Counted from the first letter of the stretch, positions 8,046 through 17,823 are shown. The stretch is DNA of 64,000 bases from Spirochaetia bacterium UBA5763 (GCA_002418835.1 DIEX01000034.1:1-64000); one strand, 5' to 3'. Made by a program: numbers and translations. Notes: generated from the sequence alone by a model not told the origin.

Positions 8046-10760
8046 ATGCCGAATTACCGGTTTTCAAGGGAGGCTTTTGTTAATTTTTTTGCGGTACTGA
8101 TATTCCCTTTCTGTATCATATCACTGGAAGCAATCCTTTTTCATCTTCTGATGATTGTTTCTAATTATCTTCATGCAACAACAATTATCTCAATAGCCAT
8201 GTTCGGCATAGCTTTCGGAGGCCTTATCAGTTTTTACATGCTCAGGCTGAACAGGATTATTGTGCTTTCTCTCTGGTCGCTGGTTTTTTTTATCTCCATC
8301 GGCCTTTCATATTTCAGCATAGTGAGGCTTGATAATTTCACTTTCCCCTGGCTTTTAATTATACCTTTTGTTGCAGGTTCAGTAATTGTTTCTTCAGTCT
8401 TCTCCAGGGCTGATTCCCACAAGATATATTTTATTGATTTAACAGCATCCGCTGCCGGTGTTGTATACCCTATAATTGCAGTATCAATGTTCAAGTCAGA
8501 GGGCACCCTTCTGATACTTTCAGTACTGCCGCTTGTGTTTTTAATTATCCAGATGTCTGTTGTAAAAAATATAATTTTAAAGATTGCAGGAGTTATAATA
8601 CCAGCAGCCGGTATCGGATTCGTCTTATGGATTCTTAATATGAATTTAAGTATCCCCGTGGAAATCAATGCTGATGATTACAACAGCAAGGTTCTGCCAT
8701 TCGTTTCAAGCCCCATCTCTAAAAGTATCCTCGATGAAGTTTATAAAGATGATATAGTCCCCGGTAAAATGATTCTCAAAACCGATGATCCTTACAGGGA
8801 ACTGATGGCGAAAAATATAATTGATAAAACAGCGTACTATCCTTTTGTGATGGATTTGAGTGTTAATTATAAACCGTTACTGGCATCTGAAAAGAATCTC
8901 AAAATATATACTGATAAACTCGCTGATTACACTTTTCTTTTTTCTGAGGATAATCTCATCGGCCGGGTTGAGTATATAACCAAAACGGATGCGGATTTTT
9001 ATTATATCAATAATGGTGCCTTTTATGACAGGGTACATTATGGCGACAGAGGCGATCCGCGTGATATAAGGTTCCCTAATTATATGAGAGACGCCAATGT
9101 TTTTATAATGGGTGCATCTGCTGACGGTATAGTGAACTCCCTGAAATGGATGCCGGGCAAAACGCGCATAACAGGTGTTGAATTCAATCCGATAATCCAT
9201 AAAACAATGATGTCCGGATTATACTATGAATTATCGGGGCGCGCCTATGAGGATACTGTAATATACCGGACCGAAGGCAGAGCATATCTTAAAGCAACTG
9301 ATGAAACATACGACATGATTACCCACATGAATAATCATGCGGAACATGGAACTGTATGCACTCTTGCACCTGAATATCTGCACACTGTTGAAGGTATAAA
9401 AGAGATGCTCCTTAAACTGACTGATCGCGGGCTTCTCGTATATGAAGAGGTGCTGTGGAGCACAAGGTCTGACTGGGCATTCTATAAGTTCATCAATACT
9501 ATAACAGCCGCCCTGCGTGAGATGGGAGTTGCAAATCCTGAAAATAATATTATTGTCTATAAATGGGATTACTGGAATTACGATAATCCCGGTGTGAGAT
9601 CTGTGTTTATCAAGCGCGTTCCGTTTACAAAAGCTGAAAGAGAAATCAATATGTCCATACTTATGGGACTGCTTCAGAAGGAGCTTTCTCCTCTTGTATC
9701 TGAAAGAAATATCCTTGCTTTCCCCGGTAAAACTGCAAATAATTTTGTATCAGATATTATTAGAGGGGAAATCAGTTATCCTTTAATCCAGCTCCCAGAT
9801 TATTACTGGATCGATGATTTTGAAAAAGATATACTAAAGTATATTGATAACAGCAGTGACAGGGAGTTTGTTAATTCGCTTTATAATATTCATCCCGCAC
9901 AGCAGATAACAAAAGGTTTTGATTTTGTAAGCACTGTGTGGAATTATAAAAACGGTAAATATATCCTGAAAAAAAATATATCCGTATCTGATAAAATCCG
10001 TTACATGTCACTGCTTGATAAAACAGATTACTGTTATGAGATGGATATTACCCCTGTCCGCGACAATAAGCCATTCCCTTTCAATGTCTATAAGGAAAAG
10101 AAAGAGGTAATCAGGCTCCTTAAAACCGTGGGGATGCTCTCACTTTTAATTTTTATTCCTGTTATGATACTGATTGTTGTCAGATATTCTTCGCATAAGC
10201 TTGCACTTTTTAATCATACACTTTTTTTTATCTCTGTGGGCTTCGGCTATATGCTTGTTGAGATTGTACTTATGCAGTTTATGCAGAGATTTATCGGGAT
10301 ACCGACGTACTCTGTAATTGTAACACTGGGTGCCCTTCTTTTTTTCAGCGGGTTGGGGAGCCTTATGAGCGGAGGATGGCGGAAGAGATGGATTCATGCC
10401 GTTGTTTTTGCAATTCCTGTTGTAATACTGTTATATAATCATTACCTTGATTCTTTTTTCAGTTATTTCGCTGCATCATCATTTAATGTGCGGCTTGCGG
10501 CAGGAGTTGCCTTGATGGTCCCCCTCTCTGTGATGATGGGGATACCCTTCCCGAAGGCTATGGAAAAAATAAAAAAAGATATAACAAGAGAGTATGCGAC
10601 ATTAATGTATGCTATCAGCGGCGCGGCAGGTACAATTGCAACTACGCTGGCTCTGTTTCTTAATGTGTCGTACGGGTTTTCCTTTACTTTTTTAATCGGT
10701 ATGTGCGCCTATATAACAGGGGCACTCCTTCTGCTGGTAATACTCAGAGGTGAAGATTGA
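8046..10760 (+). CDS. Large membrane protein with spermidine-synthase-like domain
   Basis: 904 residues in three parts. An N-terminal block of about six membrane helices (1-210) is followed by a soluble region with a Rossmann methyltransferase-like fold (about 355-480: ANVFIMGASADGIVNSL, then TGVEFNPIIH, then the YDMITHM strand). A second block of about seven membrane helices starts near 700. This matches the membrane-anchored spermine/spermidine synthase-like proteins. The glycine motif (GASADG) and the residues after the fourth strand depart from true aminopropyltransferases, so polyamine synthesis should not be assumed. No speD or polyamine gene is nearby. Fhs follows 63 bp downstream. Confidence 0.7.
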   Translation: MPNYRFSREAFVNFFAVLIFPFCIISLEAILFHLLMIVSNYLHATTIISIAMFGIAFGGLISFYMLRLNRIIVLSLWSLVFFISIGLSYFSIVRLDNFTFPWLLIIPFVAGSVIVSSVFSRADSHKIYFIDLTASAAGVVYPIIAVSMFKSEGTLLILSVLPLVFLIIQMSVVKNIILKIAGVIIPAAGIGFVLWILNMNLSIPVEINADDYNSKVLPFVSSPISKSILDEVYKDDIVPGKMILKTDDPYRELMAKNIIDKTAYYPFVMDLSVNYKPLLASEKNLKIYTDKLADYTFLFSEDNLIGRVEYITKTDADFYYINNGAFYDRVHYGDRGDPRDIRFPNYMRDANVFIMGASADGIVNSLKWMPGKTRITGVEFNPIIHKTMMSGLYYELSGRAYEDTVIYRTEGRAYLKATDETYDMITHMNNHAEHGTVCTLAPEYLHTVEGIKEMLLKLTDRGLLVYEEVLWSTRSDWAFYKFINTITAALREMGVANPENNIIVYKWDYWNYDNPGVRSVFIKRVPFTKAEREINMSILMGLLQKELSPLVSERNILAFPGKTANNFVSDIIRGEISYPLIQLPDYYWIDDFEKDILKYIDNSSDREFVNSLYNIHPAQQITKGFDFVSTVWNYKNGKYILKKNISVSDKIRYMSLLDKTDYCYEMDITPVRDNKPFPFNVYKEKKEVIRLLKTVGMLSLLIFIPVMILIVVRYSSHKLALFNHTLFFISVGFGYMLVEIVLMQFMQRFIGIPTYSVIVTLGALLFFSGLGSLMSGGWRKRWIHAVVFAIPVVILLYNHYLDSFFSYFAASSFNVRLAAGVALMVPLSVMMGIPFPKAMEKIKKDITREYATLMYAISGAAGTIATTLALFLNVSYGFSFTFLIGMCAYITGALLLLVILRGED

Positions 10761-10823
10761 GAGTGAAAAAACAAGTAAATATAAAATGTCGGGATATTAA
10801 AAATCTGACAGAAGAGGAGAAAT

Positions 10824-12509
10824 ATGGCAAAACAGAAAGTGATGAAAAGCGACATTGAGATAGCTCATGAAGCCAATATGGTTCACATCAGGGAGATCGG
10901 GGCAAAGCTCGGCCTTACAGAGGACGATATAGAGTACTATGGAAAGCATAAAGCCAAGATAAACCTTGATGTTCTCAAGAATAAGCCGCTGAAAGGTAAG
11001 CTTATTCTTGTAACTGCGATAACCCCCACTCCGGCAGGTGAAGGGAAGTCGACCACAACCATCGGCCTTGCCCAGGCAATGAACAGGATCGGGAAGCATT
11101 GTACAATTGCTTTAAGAGAACCATCTCTCGGGCCGTGTTTTGGTGTTAAGGGCGGTGCCGCAGGGGGCGGTCATTCGCAGGTTGTACCAATGGAGGATAT
11201 TAATCTTCATTTTACAGGTGACATCCATGCAATCGGAGCTGCCCACAATCTCCTTTCTGCCGGTATAGACAATCACATGAAGCATGGTAATGAACTTGAT
11301 ATTGATCCTACCAAGATATACTGGAAGAGGGTTGTAGATATAAATGACAGGGCACTTCGCCACATTGTTGTCGGGCTTGGCGGCCAGGCGCATGGCATAC
11401 CTCGTGAGGGGGGATTCATGATTACAGTGGCCTCTGAGGTAATGGCAATACTCTGTCTTTCAGATAGTATAGCTGACTTAAAGAAGAGACTGGGACATAT
11501 AATCATCGGTGAGAACAGGAAGGGTGAGCCTGTATCAGTTGCTGACCTTAACTTTCAGGGCTCAATGGCTGCTCTTCTTAAGGATGCAATTAAACCGAAT
11601 TTAGTACAGACACTGGAGAATACTCCTGCAATTATTCATGGAGGCCCGTTTGCAAATATAGCGCACGGGTGCAACTCTGTACTTGCGACAAAGATGGCAA
11701 TGGCTCTCTCTGAATATGTTGTAACAGAAGCTGGATTCGGAGCAGACCTCGGCGCGGAGAAATTTCTGGATATCAAATGCAGGTATGCAGGGATCAAACC
11801 TGAATGCGTCGTTCTTGTTGCTACAGCAAGGGCTCTTAAAATGCACGGAGGGGTTGCAAAGCAGTATCTTAAAGGGGAGAATGTGGGCGCTGTTAAATCC
11901 GGCCTTGCTAATCTTAAAAAACATATAGAGAATATAAGAAAATTCGGACTCCCTGTAGTGGTTGCAGTCAACAGGTTCCCTGATGATACACAGGAGGAGC
12001 TTGACACAATTATTGAATTCTGTGCTTCGATGAAAGCTGAGTGCTCTCTTTCTGAAGTATGGGAAAAAGGTGGAGAAGGGGGGATTGACCTGGCAGAGAA
12101 AGTTGTTGCGATTATTGATAAAAAGAAGAAATCGAGTTTCAGATTTTTATATGATACAGATATGTCGATAAAAGCAAAGATTTCAACAGTTGCTGTGGAG
12201 ATATATGGTGCTGACGGAGTGCTTTATTCAAAGCAGGCGCTCAGAATGATCGATTATCTCACGGAAAAAGGTTATGGGAATCTCCCGATATGTATGGCTA
12301 AAACACAATATTCACTTTCGGATGATGCGTCTCTGATGAACCGTCCTACGGGATTTAAGATTTCGGTCGGAGATGTAACTCTGTCTGCGGGAGCGGGATT
12401 TCTCGTTGTGCATACGGGTGACATCATGATAATGCCGGGGCTTCCGAAGAAACCTGCGGCACTGTCTATTGATATTACTGATGATGGTAAGATTACCGGC
12501 TTATTCTGA
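10824..12509 (+). CDS. fhs: Formate-tetrahydrofolate ligase
   Basis: A 561-residue, full-length enzyme that makes 10-formyl-THF from formate, THF and ATP in the cytoplasm. The P-loop TPTPAGEGKSTTTIGL (residues about 67-82), REPSLGPCFGVKGGAAGGG, FTGDIHAIGAAHNLL and the C-terminal MPGLPKKPAA signature are clear. An agaggag ribosome site precedes the ATG. With folD (14.85 kb) and the split metH (23.5-26.6 kb) it forms a folate C1 route, used either for biosynthesis or for a methyl branch of CO2/formate metabolism. A strong terminator follows. Confidence 0.97.
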   Translation: MAKQKVMKSDIEIAHEANMVHIREIGAKLGLTEDDIEYYGKHKAKINLDVLKNKPLKGKLILVTAITPTPAGEGKSTTTIGLAQAMNRIGKHCTIALREPSLGPCFGVKGGAAGGGHSQVVPMEDINLHFTGDIHAIGAAHNLLSAGIDNHMKHGNELDIDPTKIYWKRVVDINDRALRHIVVGLGGQAHGIPREGGFMITVASEVMAILCLSDSIADLKKRLGHIIIGENRKGEPVSVADLNFQGSMAALLKDAIKPNLVQTLENTPAIIHGGPFANIAHGCNSVLATKMAMALSEYVVTEAGFGADLGAEKFLDIKCRYAGIKPECVVLVATARALKMHGGVAKQYLKGENVGAVKSGLANLKKHIENIRKFGLPVVVAVNRFPDDTQEELDTIIEFCASMKAECSLSEVWEKGGEGGIDLAEKVVAIIDKKKKSSFRFLYDTDMSIKAKISTVAVEIYGADGVLYSKQALRMIDYLTEKGYGNLPICMAKTQYSLSDDASLMNRPTGFKISVGDVTLSAGAGFLVVHTGDIMIMPGLPKKPAALSIDITDDGKITGLF

Positions 12510-12552
12510 TAAATCCGATCCTCTCTAAAAGTTTGATTTTTAGATATTATAA

Positions 12553-12587
12553 GAAACCTGCGAAGTCATAAAGACCGCAGGTTTTTT
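12553..12587 (+). terminator. Rho-independent terminator after fhs
   Basis: An 8-bp stem (aacctgcg / cgcaggtt) followed by a T run, 45 bp after the fhs stop. Confidence 0.85.
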
Positions 12588-12983
12588 GTAAAAACCTCAA
12601 GTTTACCTGAAGAATTATTAAAAAAAGTTAAAAAAAATAAAAATTTTTGATCTGAAGATTTAATAAAATTTTTATGTATTAATTATAATTAAACTTAGAG
12701 TTAAGTCTTTATATTTTTTTAATTATCAATTCTGAGTGAATACCGTTCATTTCATGAAATAATATAATATTTATAAGATTTTTGTATATTATTGAGAATG
12801 TTGTTCTTTTTATAATGTTTATATTCGTATTAACATTGCGCATACTCTATTGTGCAGTTAGAACATCAGAACAACTCTTAAAAAAACCGGACAATCGGCA
12901 CTTATTGACAAAAAACAGTCCGGACTTAAGGTAATGGCATATATATAAAAAATTAAACATTTATGAATCTGGAGGTTTTTTGA
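12588..12983 (+). other. AT-rich leader region of the FadL-like gene
   Basis: No reading frame is credible. It is strongly AT-rich with poly-A/T runs around 12620-12720. Near the gene an interrupted palindrome, ccggac (12887-12892) and gtccgg (12918-12923), encloses TTGACA (12905-12910), which could be a -35 box under a regulator; no good -10 is seen. A ggaggt ribosome site lies just before the ATG at 12984. Confidence 0.4.
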
Positions 12984-14348
12984 ATGAAGGTTTTTAAAAC
13001 ACTATTCCCTGCAATGGTTCTTGTAACTTTAGCAGCTGGAAATCTTTTTGCAAGTCACTACGACTACCTTACTGATTTAAGCGCAGAGTGGATTGCAAGT
13101 CCCAACAGACTTGCAGTTACAGACAGCGCTGATGCTGCTGCATACAACCCCGCAGGTACAGCATTTATGAAAGATGGTCTCTACGTCAACGTTTCAAATC
13201 AGACAATTCTTAATTATTATGGCGCAGAAGTTGACAGCGCGTATCCCGGTGCAACTGATTATGACTCACATAAGGCAAGTCCCCTTGTTCCTAACGGATA
13301 TCTTGTTTATAAACAGGATAATTGGGCTGCTTTTGGTGCAGTAAATATTCTCTGCGGCGGAGGGAGTTTATCTTATGCGAATGGCCTTCCATCAGTAAAT
13401 GAGGCTGTAAGAATGTCAGCTCTAGGCGGTTTGTATGGTGCATTAGCAACACCAACTAGTTTAGGTAATGAAATAGTTAATGCTGCTACTCAAGAGTTGA
13501 AAGGAGGCATAAATGTTGATCAAAAATCAATGGGTATTGCCCCATCAATAGGTGGATCATACAGACTTAATGATATGGTATCTGTATCTCTTGGTGCAAG
13601 ATATATCAGCATGATGAAGAGAAGCATTGCTACATTCGTTAGGGGGGGGAACAATGGTATTGATGTTAAACTCCTGGACGTAGAGTTAACAGCTGACGGG
13701 TTTGCAGGCATAGTGGGAACTGATATAAAACCAGCTGAGAATCTTAACATTGGTATATCTTTTGAAAGTCCAACTAAGCTTGAGTATACTGTGGATGTTA
13801 AAAAAGATCTTTCAGCAGGACAGTATGTGTCCAAGGCAAATGGTAATACTGATGGAGGAAAATTCAGATTTGACCTCCCTGCGAAGCTTAACCTTGGTGC
13901 TGAGTATAATGTAACTGATAATTTTAAAGTAATGGTTTCAGGAATCTATTATTTCTCCAAATGGATGAAGATGGAGAAACTTGACTCTGCCGGTAACAGG
14001 GTAAATCTTACAGAGAAAACTCATTCTTATGAGATCGGAACAGGATTTGAATGGAAATTCATGCAGAATGTTGCATGGACAGGGGGTGTTGTATGGGATT
14101 ACATCAACCAGCCGGAAAATCAGACAAGTGATGCACTTTATAAAAATGAGTGTATCAATATTGGTACCGGTTTTTCAATATACCCCAATGATAAAACCAA
14201 GTTCACTATAGGTTTTATGAGAAATATCTATCCTGATCTTGAAAGAGAAGATGGTGCTACTATTAATGGTGGTGCTGCAAAATACGACGAAACATACCAC
14301 AAAGAATCCTGGGTTGTTGCAGTTGGTATGCAGTATAATTTCATGTAA
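12984..14348 (+). CDS. OmpP1/FadL/TodX-family outer-membrane transport protein
   Basis: 454 residues. A signal peptide of about 23 residues (MKVFKTLFPAMVLVTLAAGNLFA) precedes the typical FadL start, where SPNRLAVTDSADAAAYNPAGTAF forms the N-terminal hatch region with the NPA motif. The remainder alternates short beta strands and ends with an aromatic residue region (VVAVGMQYNFM), as barrel proteins do. The family carries long-chain fatty acids and other hydrophobic compounds across the outer membrane; the substrate here is unknown. The gene is monocistronic, with its own leader and terminator. Confidence 0.9.
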   Translation: MKVFKTLFPAMVLVTLAAGNLFASHYDYLTDLSAEWIASPNRLAVTDSADAAAYNPAGTAFMKDGLYVNVSNQTILNYYGAEVDSAYPGATDYDSHKASPLVPNGYLVYKQDNWAAFGAVNILCGGGSLSYANGLPSVNEAVRMSALGGLYGALATPTSLGNEIVNAATQELKGGINVDQKSMGIAPSIGGSYRLNDMVSVSLGARYISMMKRSIATFVRGGNNGIDVKLLDVELTADGFAGIVGTDIKPAENLNIGISFESPTKLEYTVDVKKDLSAGQYVSKANGNTDGGKFRFDLPAKLNLGAEYNVTDNFKVMVSGIYYFSKWMKMEKLDSAGNRVNLTEKTHSYEIGTGFEWKFMQNVAWTGGVVWDYINQPENQTSDALYKNECINIGTGFSIYPNDKTKFTIGFMRNIYPDLEREDGATINGGAAKYDETYHKESWVVAVGMQYNFM

Positions 14349-14371
14349 TTTAAGTCTCAAAATATATTATC

Positions 14372-14400
14372 AAAGGCATCCTTTCAGGATGCCTTTTTTT
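14372..14400 (+). terminator. Rho-independent terminator after the FadL-like gene
   Basis: A 10-bp stem (aaaggcatcc / ggatgccttt) with loop tttca and a following T run. Confidence 0.9.
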
Positions 14401-14438
14401 ATTGACTGAAATCCGTATCCGGAAATTATTCATATAAA

Positions 14439-14774
14439 ATGGATAGCATATACTACATCTATATAATCAAGTGTGCCGGAGACAGGCTTTATACAGGGTA
14501 TACATCTGATCCAGAAAAAAGATTCAAAGAGCACAAAACAGGTAAGGGTGGGGCGAAATTTACAAGAGGGTTCAGTCCGCTTTCAATTGAAGGATTATGG
14601 GAAATCACAGGAACTAAAGGTGATGCAATGAAAATTGAGGCTTTCATAAAATCTCTGAAGAAAGCGAATAAAATTCAGCTAATAGTCAAACCTTCATCAC
14701 TTATAGAACTTATTTTAGAACGTTTTTCGCAGATTGAACTTCGTGTGTCAGAAAAGCTCTCTGTTTTTCAGTGA
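14439..14774 (+). CDS. GIY-YIG nuclease domain protein (YhbQ-like)
   Basis: A 111-residue single-domain protein. It opens with YYIYIIKCAGDRLYTGYTSD (the GIY-YIG pair as YIYII and YTGYT), then RFKEHKTGKGGAKFTRG with the conserved Arg/Lys and His, and the later Glu in AMKIEAFIKSLKKANK. The family is UvrC-like nucleases of uncertain biological role. Unlike the relic at 5220-5515, this copy is intact and has no flanking inverted repeats. Its ribosome site is weak. Confidence 0.88.
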   Translation: MDSIYYIYIIKCAGDRLYTGYTSDPEKRFKEHKTGKGGAKFTRGFSPLSIEGLWEITGTKGDAMKIEAFIKSLKKANKIQLIVKPSSLIELILERFSQIELRVSEKLSVFQ

Positions 14775-14852
14775 CTCTTGGGCAAAACTCTGAATATGTG
14801 CAAAATTAAGCTGCTTATATAAATATAAAATTCATGACAGAGGAGAATATAA

Positions 14853-15734
14853 ATGGCAGAAATTATAGACGGTAAAAAAGTAAGTTCTGAAATAAGAGCT
14901 GAAATTAAGGAACGTGTTGCTCAGCTTAACAAAGCATACGGAAAAGTTCCCGGACTTGCAGTTGTCCTTGTGGGTGATGATGCAGCTTCCGCAGTTTATG
15001 TCAGGATGAAAGGGAAGGGATGTGAAGAAGTCGGCATGAATTCATTTCAGCATATACTCCCCGGCGCCACTTCGCAGAGTGAACTCCTTGCATTAATAGA
15101 TAAATTAAATAAAGACAGCAATGTCAACGGTATCTTGGTTCAGCTCCCTCTGCCGAAACAGATTGATGAAAAAGCTGTTATAAATGCCATTGATCCGATT
15201 AAGGATGTTGACGGGTTCCATCCCGTTAACGTGGGTAAGCTTGTAGCAGAAGATGAGTGTTTTCTGCCATGCACGCCTCACGGATGCCAGATACTGATTA
15301 ACAGACATGTAAAAGATCTTAAAGGAAAACATCTTGTTGTAGTAGGGCGCAGCAGCATTGTTGGCAAACCTGTGGCAAATATGATGCTTCAGAAAAATGA
15401 TCAGGCAAACTGCATTGTTACAATCTGCCACACTGCCGCAAAGGATATTAGTGTTTACACAAAACAGGCTGATATCCTCGTTGTGGCAGCAGGGCGGGCA
15501 ATGACTGTAACTGGTGACATGGTAAAAGAGGGAGTTGTTGTTATAGATGTGGGCGTAAACAGAATTGCAGACCCTGCTGATCCATCAAAGACTAAAATTG
15601 TAGGCGATGTGGATTTTGATTCAGTGGAGCCGAAAGCTGCCTCGATAACACCAGTTCCCGGCGGTGTTGGGCCTATGACTATAGCTATGTTGCTCAGTAA
15701 TACTGTTAAGGCTTTTGAAATGCAAAACAGGTAG
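14853..15734 (+). CDS. folD: FolD, methylene-THF dehydrogenase / methenyl-THF cyclohydrolase
   Basis: 293 residues, the normal bifunctional length. It interconverts 5,10-methylene-THF, methenyl-THF and 10-formyl-THF with NAD(P). Signatures are YVRMKGKGCEEVGM (catalytic Lys and Tyr), GILVQLPLPKQID, DVDGFHPVNVGKL, VVVGRSSIVGKPVANMM for the dinucleotide, and the closing TPVPGGVGPMTIAML. An agaggag site precedes the ATG. It acts directly downstream of Fhs in the C1 pathway although 2.3 kb separate the genes. Confidence 0.97.
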   Translation: MAEIIDGKKVSSEIRAEIKERVAQLNKAYGKVPGLAVVLVGDDAASAVYVRMKGKGCEEVGMNSFQHILPGATSQSELLALIDKLNKDSNVNGILVQLPLPKQIDEKAVINAIDPIKDVDGFHPVNVGKLVAEDECFLPCTPHGCQILINRHVKDLKGKHLVVVGRSSIVGKPVANMMLQKNDQANCIVTICHTAAKDISVYTKQADILVVAAGRAMTVTGDMVKEGVVVIDVGVNRIADPADPSKTKIVGDVDFDSVEPKAASITPVPGGVGPMTIAMLLSNTVKAFEMQNR

Positions 15735-15829
15735 ATTTTTAACACTATTTTGTTCAGATATTTTGATAAAATGTTCTTGAAAAAGCCTTATCAATTATTA
15801 ATAATATAACAGGCTGTGAAGGTGGTTTT

Positions 15830-16003
15830 ATGGAAAGAACTGTTGTAAAAAAAATGAGCTTTAAGGAAGCTGAAGAAGCGGATATTCTTCAACAGATCAG
15901 TCTGACGCCTGAAGATAGACAGAAAATTGCCAAGTCTCTTAAAATTAAGGTTTATGGGGTCGATTCACCTGATATTAGAGAGCAGGTAAGAAAAAGTGAG
16001 TAA
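15830..16003 (+). CDS. Small protein paired with a nucleotidyltransferase (possible antitoxin)
   Basis: A 57-residue, charged, soluble protein (MERTVVKKMSFKEAEEADIL...LTPEDRQKIAKSLKIKVYG). It has a ribosome site (aaggtgg) and its stop overlaps the GTG of the next gene by 8 bp (gtgagtaa), which suggests translational coupling. I do not recognise a named family. The position before a stand-alone nucleotidyltransferase resembles small partner genes of that group, so an antitoxin or regulatory role is an inference only. Confidence 0.65.
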   Translation: MERTVVKKMSFKEAEEADILQQISLTPEDRQKIAKSLKIKVYGVDSPDIREQVRKSE

Positions 16004-16478
16004 TACATATTTTTCACCTGATACTTTTGATTTATTAAGATTACTGGGTAAGTATGAAGTAAAGTATCTGATTATAGGGGGGGAGGCTGTTATATTTTAT
16101 GGTTATTCGCGATTGACCGGGGATATTGATATCTATTATGACTACTCCTGTTTAAATTCTGAAAATCTATTCAATGCTCTGAATGAATTCTGGGATGGTG
16201 ATATACCAGGTATAGATTCTGCTGAAGAGTTTCAAACTCCGGGAATAATAATACAGTTCGGGCAACCTCCAAACAGGATCGATTTAATCAATACAGCTGA
16301 TGGAATTACTTTTAATGAAGCATGGGAATTGAAAGCAAGTCAGGAGATATATAATGGAAATTCTACAATTGAGATATTTTATATAGGGCTGGATACTTTA
16401 ATAAAAAATAAAACGGCTTCAGGCAGATATAAAGATCTGGATGATCTCCGTTTTTTAACAAGAATTAAACGTAAATAA
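15996..16478 (+). CDS. Stand-alone nucleotidyltransferase-fold protein
   Basis: 160 residues. The N-terminal core is KYLIIGGEAVIFYGYSRLTGDIDIYYD, the GG...DxD signature of the pol-beta nucleotidyltransferase superfamily with metal ligands at D43 and D45; a third acidic residue lies in NRIDLIN near 99. The start is a GTG within the stop region of the preceding small gene. The protein resembles the DUF6036/AbiEii-like group found in toxin-antitoxin loci, where such enzymes modify tRNA or proteins. Its substrate is unknown. Confidence 0.78.
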   Translation: MSNTYFSPDTFDLLRLLGKYEVKYLIIGGEAVIFYGYSRLTGDIDIYYDYSCLNSENLFNALNEFWDGDIPGIDSAEEFQTPGIIIQFGQPPNRIDLINTADGITFNEAWELKASQEIYNGNSTIEIFYIGLDTLIKNKTASGRYKDLDDLRFLTRIKRK

Positions 16479-16510
16479 CAGGTTGATGCTATTATCATAG
16501 TTAGATATAA

Positions 16511-16540
16511 CAAAAAAGCTGCCCGGAGGCAGCCTTTTTG
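16511..16540. terminator. Bidirectional terminator between convergent genes
   Basis: A hairpin with stem gctgcc / ggcagc, loop cgga, flanked by A6 on one side and T5 on the other. It can serve the nucleotidyltransferase gene (+) and the qrcD-like gene (-). Confidence 0.85.
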
Positions 16541-16560
16541 TTATCTGTAGACTAACTTTT

Positions 16561-17799
16561 TCAGTGATGAGCTTCATCATGTGCTTCATGGTGCTCAAGG
16601 TGAGGGAAGAGCGGAAACCATTTTGCGAATACCATGTAAATCAGTATCATGCATGCGAAGCATCCGAGAGTAATGAGCCACTCCTGGATTGTAGGCATAT
16701 ACGCTGTGAAGCTTTTCCAGGGGAAGTTGGGTACTGAGAAACCGTGAAGAAGAACACTGAGTTTGCTTGTAACAATCGCGAATATACCGCTGCATGCGCC
16801 GATAACCATGAACTTCTCCTGCTCCCTGTATTTCTTCTGGTTAAGGAAAAAGAGCGCGCTTATAATAAGTGCAAATTCAAGAACCAGCATCCATACACCG
16901 TAATATCCGCCCCACATATCAAAATAGTTCCTCTGTGCCATCGGAGCAAATTTTGTAACACCTGTATATACGTCATATACTCTGAAAACAAAATATCCGA
17001 TGAAGATCATACCTGAAATTTTGGTGAGGAGCTGATATGATTCCATCGGAACAACTTCTTTTTTCATGATCTTACCTGCGATATATGGCATCATAGTCAT
17101 GAAAGATGTACCGCCCGCCATTGCAGCCACTATCGCCATAAAGAAGAAGTGAGGCGCAAACCATACCGGTCTTGCGTAAAGAACTCCCCACATCCCGCCG
17201 CCCAGAGAACCCTGGTGGAAGAAAGAGAGGAATGTTCCGCCAGCAGCCATTGTCCACATAAGCAGGTGCATGTAATGAGCTATTGCTGCAACAATCTTGT
17301 TTTTGATAAGAACTTTATGCTCAAGTACAACCGGAATAAGCTCAACAATAAGAACGCAGAAGTAAATTGATAAACAGAAGAATACCTCTGTGAGCATTGA
17401 TGCCGGATAAACTCCTTTACCCCAGTTCGGATAAGCAAAACCGAACCAGCATCTGAGCGGCTGGCCCAGGTCGAAAAGGAGGAATACGAATGTGAAAAGA
17501 TAACACATAAAACCGATAAGCACTGTCGAGCTGATTAGCGGACGGAGTTTATCGACTCTGAATATATAGAGGAAGTAACCTGTTGTAAAAGCCCCGCCCC
17601 CAAGAGCAACAAGCCCGAGGTCACCGATAATCCATGCACCCCAGGTAAAGTTATTGTTCATGTCAGTATATCCCAACCCCCAGAAAAGGATCTGGATAGC
17701 GAAAATCCCGAAGAGCACTACTAACCCTATGAGTACATAGAGTGTTATTCTCATGTTCTTCGAAGATTCCTGAAAAATGTTTTTAATAAACTGTATCAT
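16561..17799 (-). CDS. qrcD: QrcD-like / NrfD-family quinone-binding membrane subunit
   Basis: 412 residues with about ten transmembrane helices, the NrfD/PsrC fold. It is the quinone-interacting anchor of the complex encoded by the three genes upstream. Segments such as NFTWGAWIIGDLG at the start and the central His-rich loop helices (IAHYMHLLMWTMAAGGTFLSF, within which several residues face the quinone) are typical. The C-terminus ends in a His/Glu-rich tail. It is the last gene of the operon, 24 bp after the iron-sulfur gene, with a GAGGAG site. ActC of alternative complex III is a homologous alternative. Confidence 0.85.
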   Translation of the reverse strand: MIQFIKNIFQESSKNMRITLYVLIGLVVLFGIFAIQILFWGLGYTDMNNNFTWGAWIIGDLGLVALGGGAFTTGYFLYIFRVDKLRPLISSTVLIGFMCYLFTFVFLLFDLGQPLRCWFGFAYPNWGKGVYPASMLTEVFFCLSIYFCVLIVELIPVVLEHKVLIKNKIVAAIAHYMHLLMWTMAAGGTFLSFFHQGSLGGGMWGVLYARPVWFAPHFFFMAIVAAMAGGTSFMTMMPYIAGKIMKKEVVPMESYQLLTKISGMIFIGYFVFRVYDVYTGVTKFAPMAQRNYFDMWGGYYGVWMLVLEFALIISALFFLNQKKYREQEKFMVIGACSGIFAIVTSKLSVLLHGFSVPNFPWKSFTAYMPTIQEWLITLGCFACMILIYMVFAKWFPLFPHLEHHEAHDEAHH

Positions 17800-17823
17800 T
17801 TATCTACTCTCCTCGTTTCCTGT

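Noticed and set aside
8046..10760. True spermidine synthase (speE)
   Set aside because: Key glycine-loop and acidic positions do not fit and there is no polyamine gene nearby.
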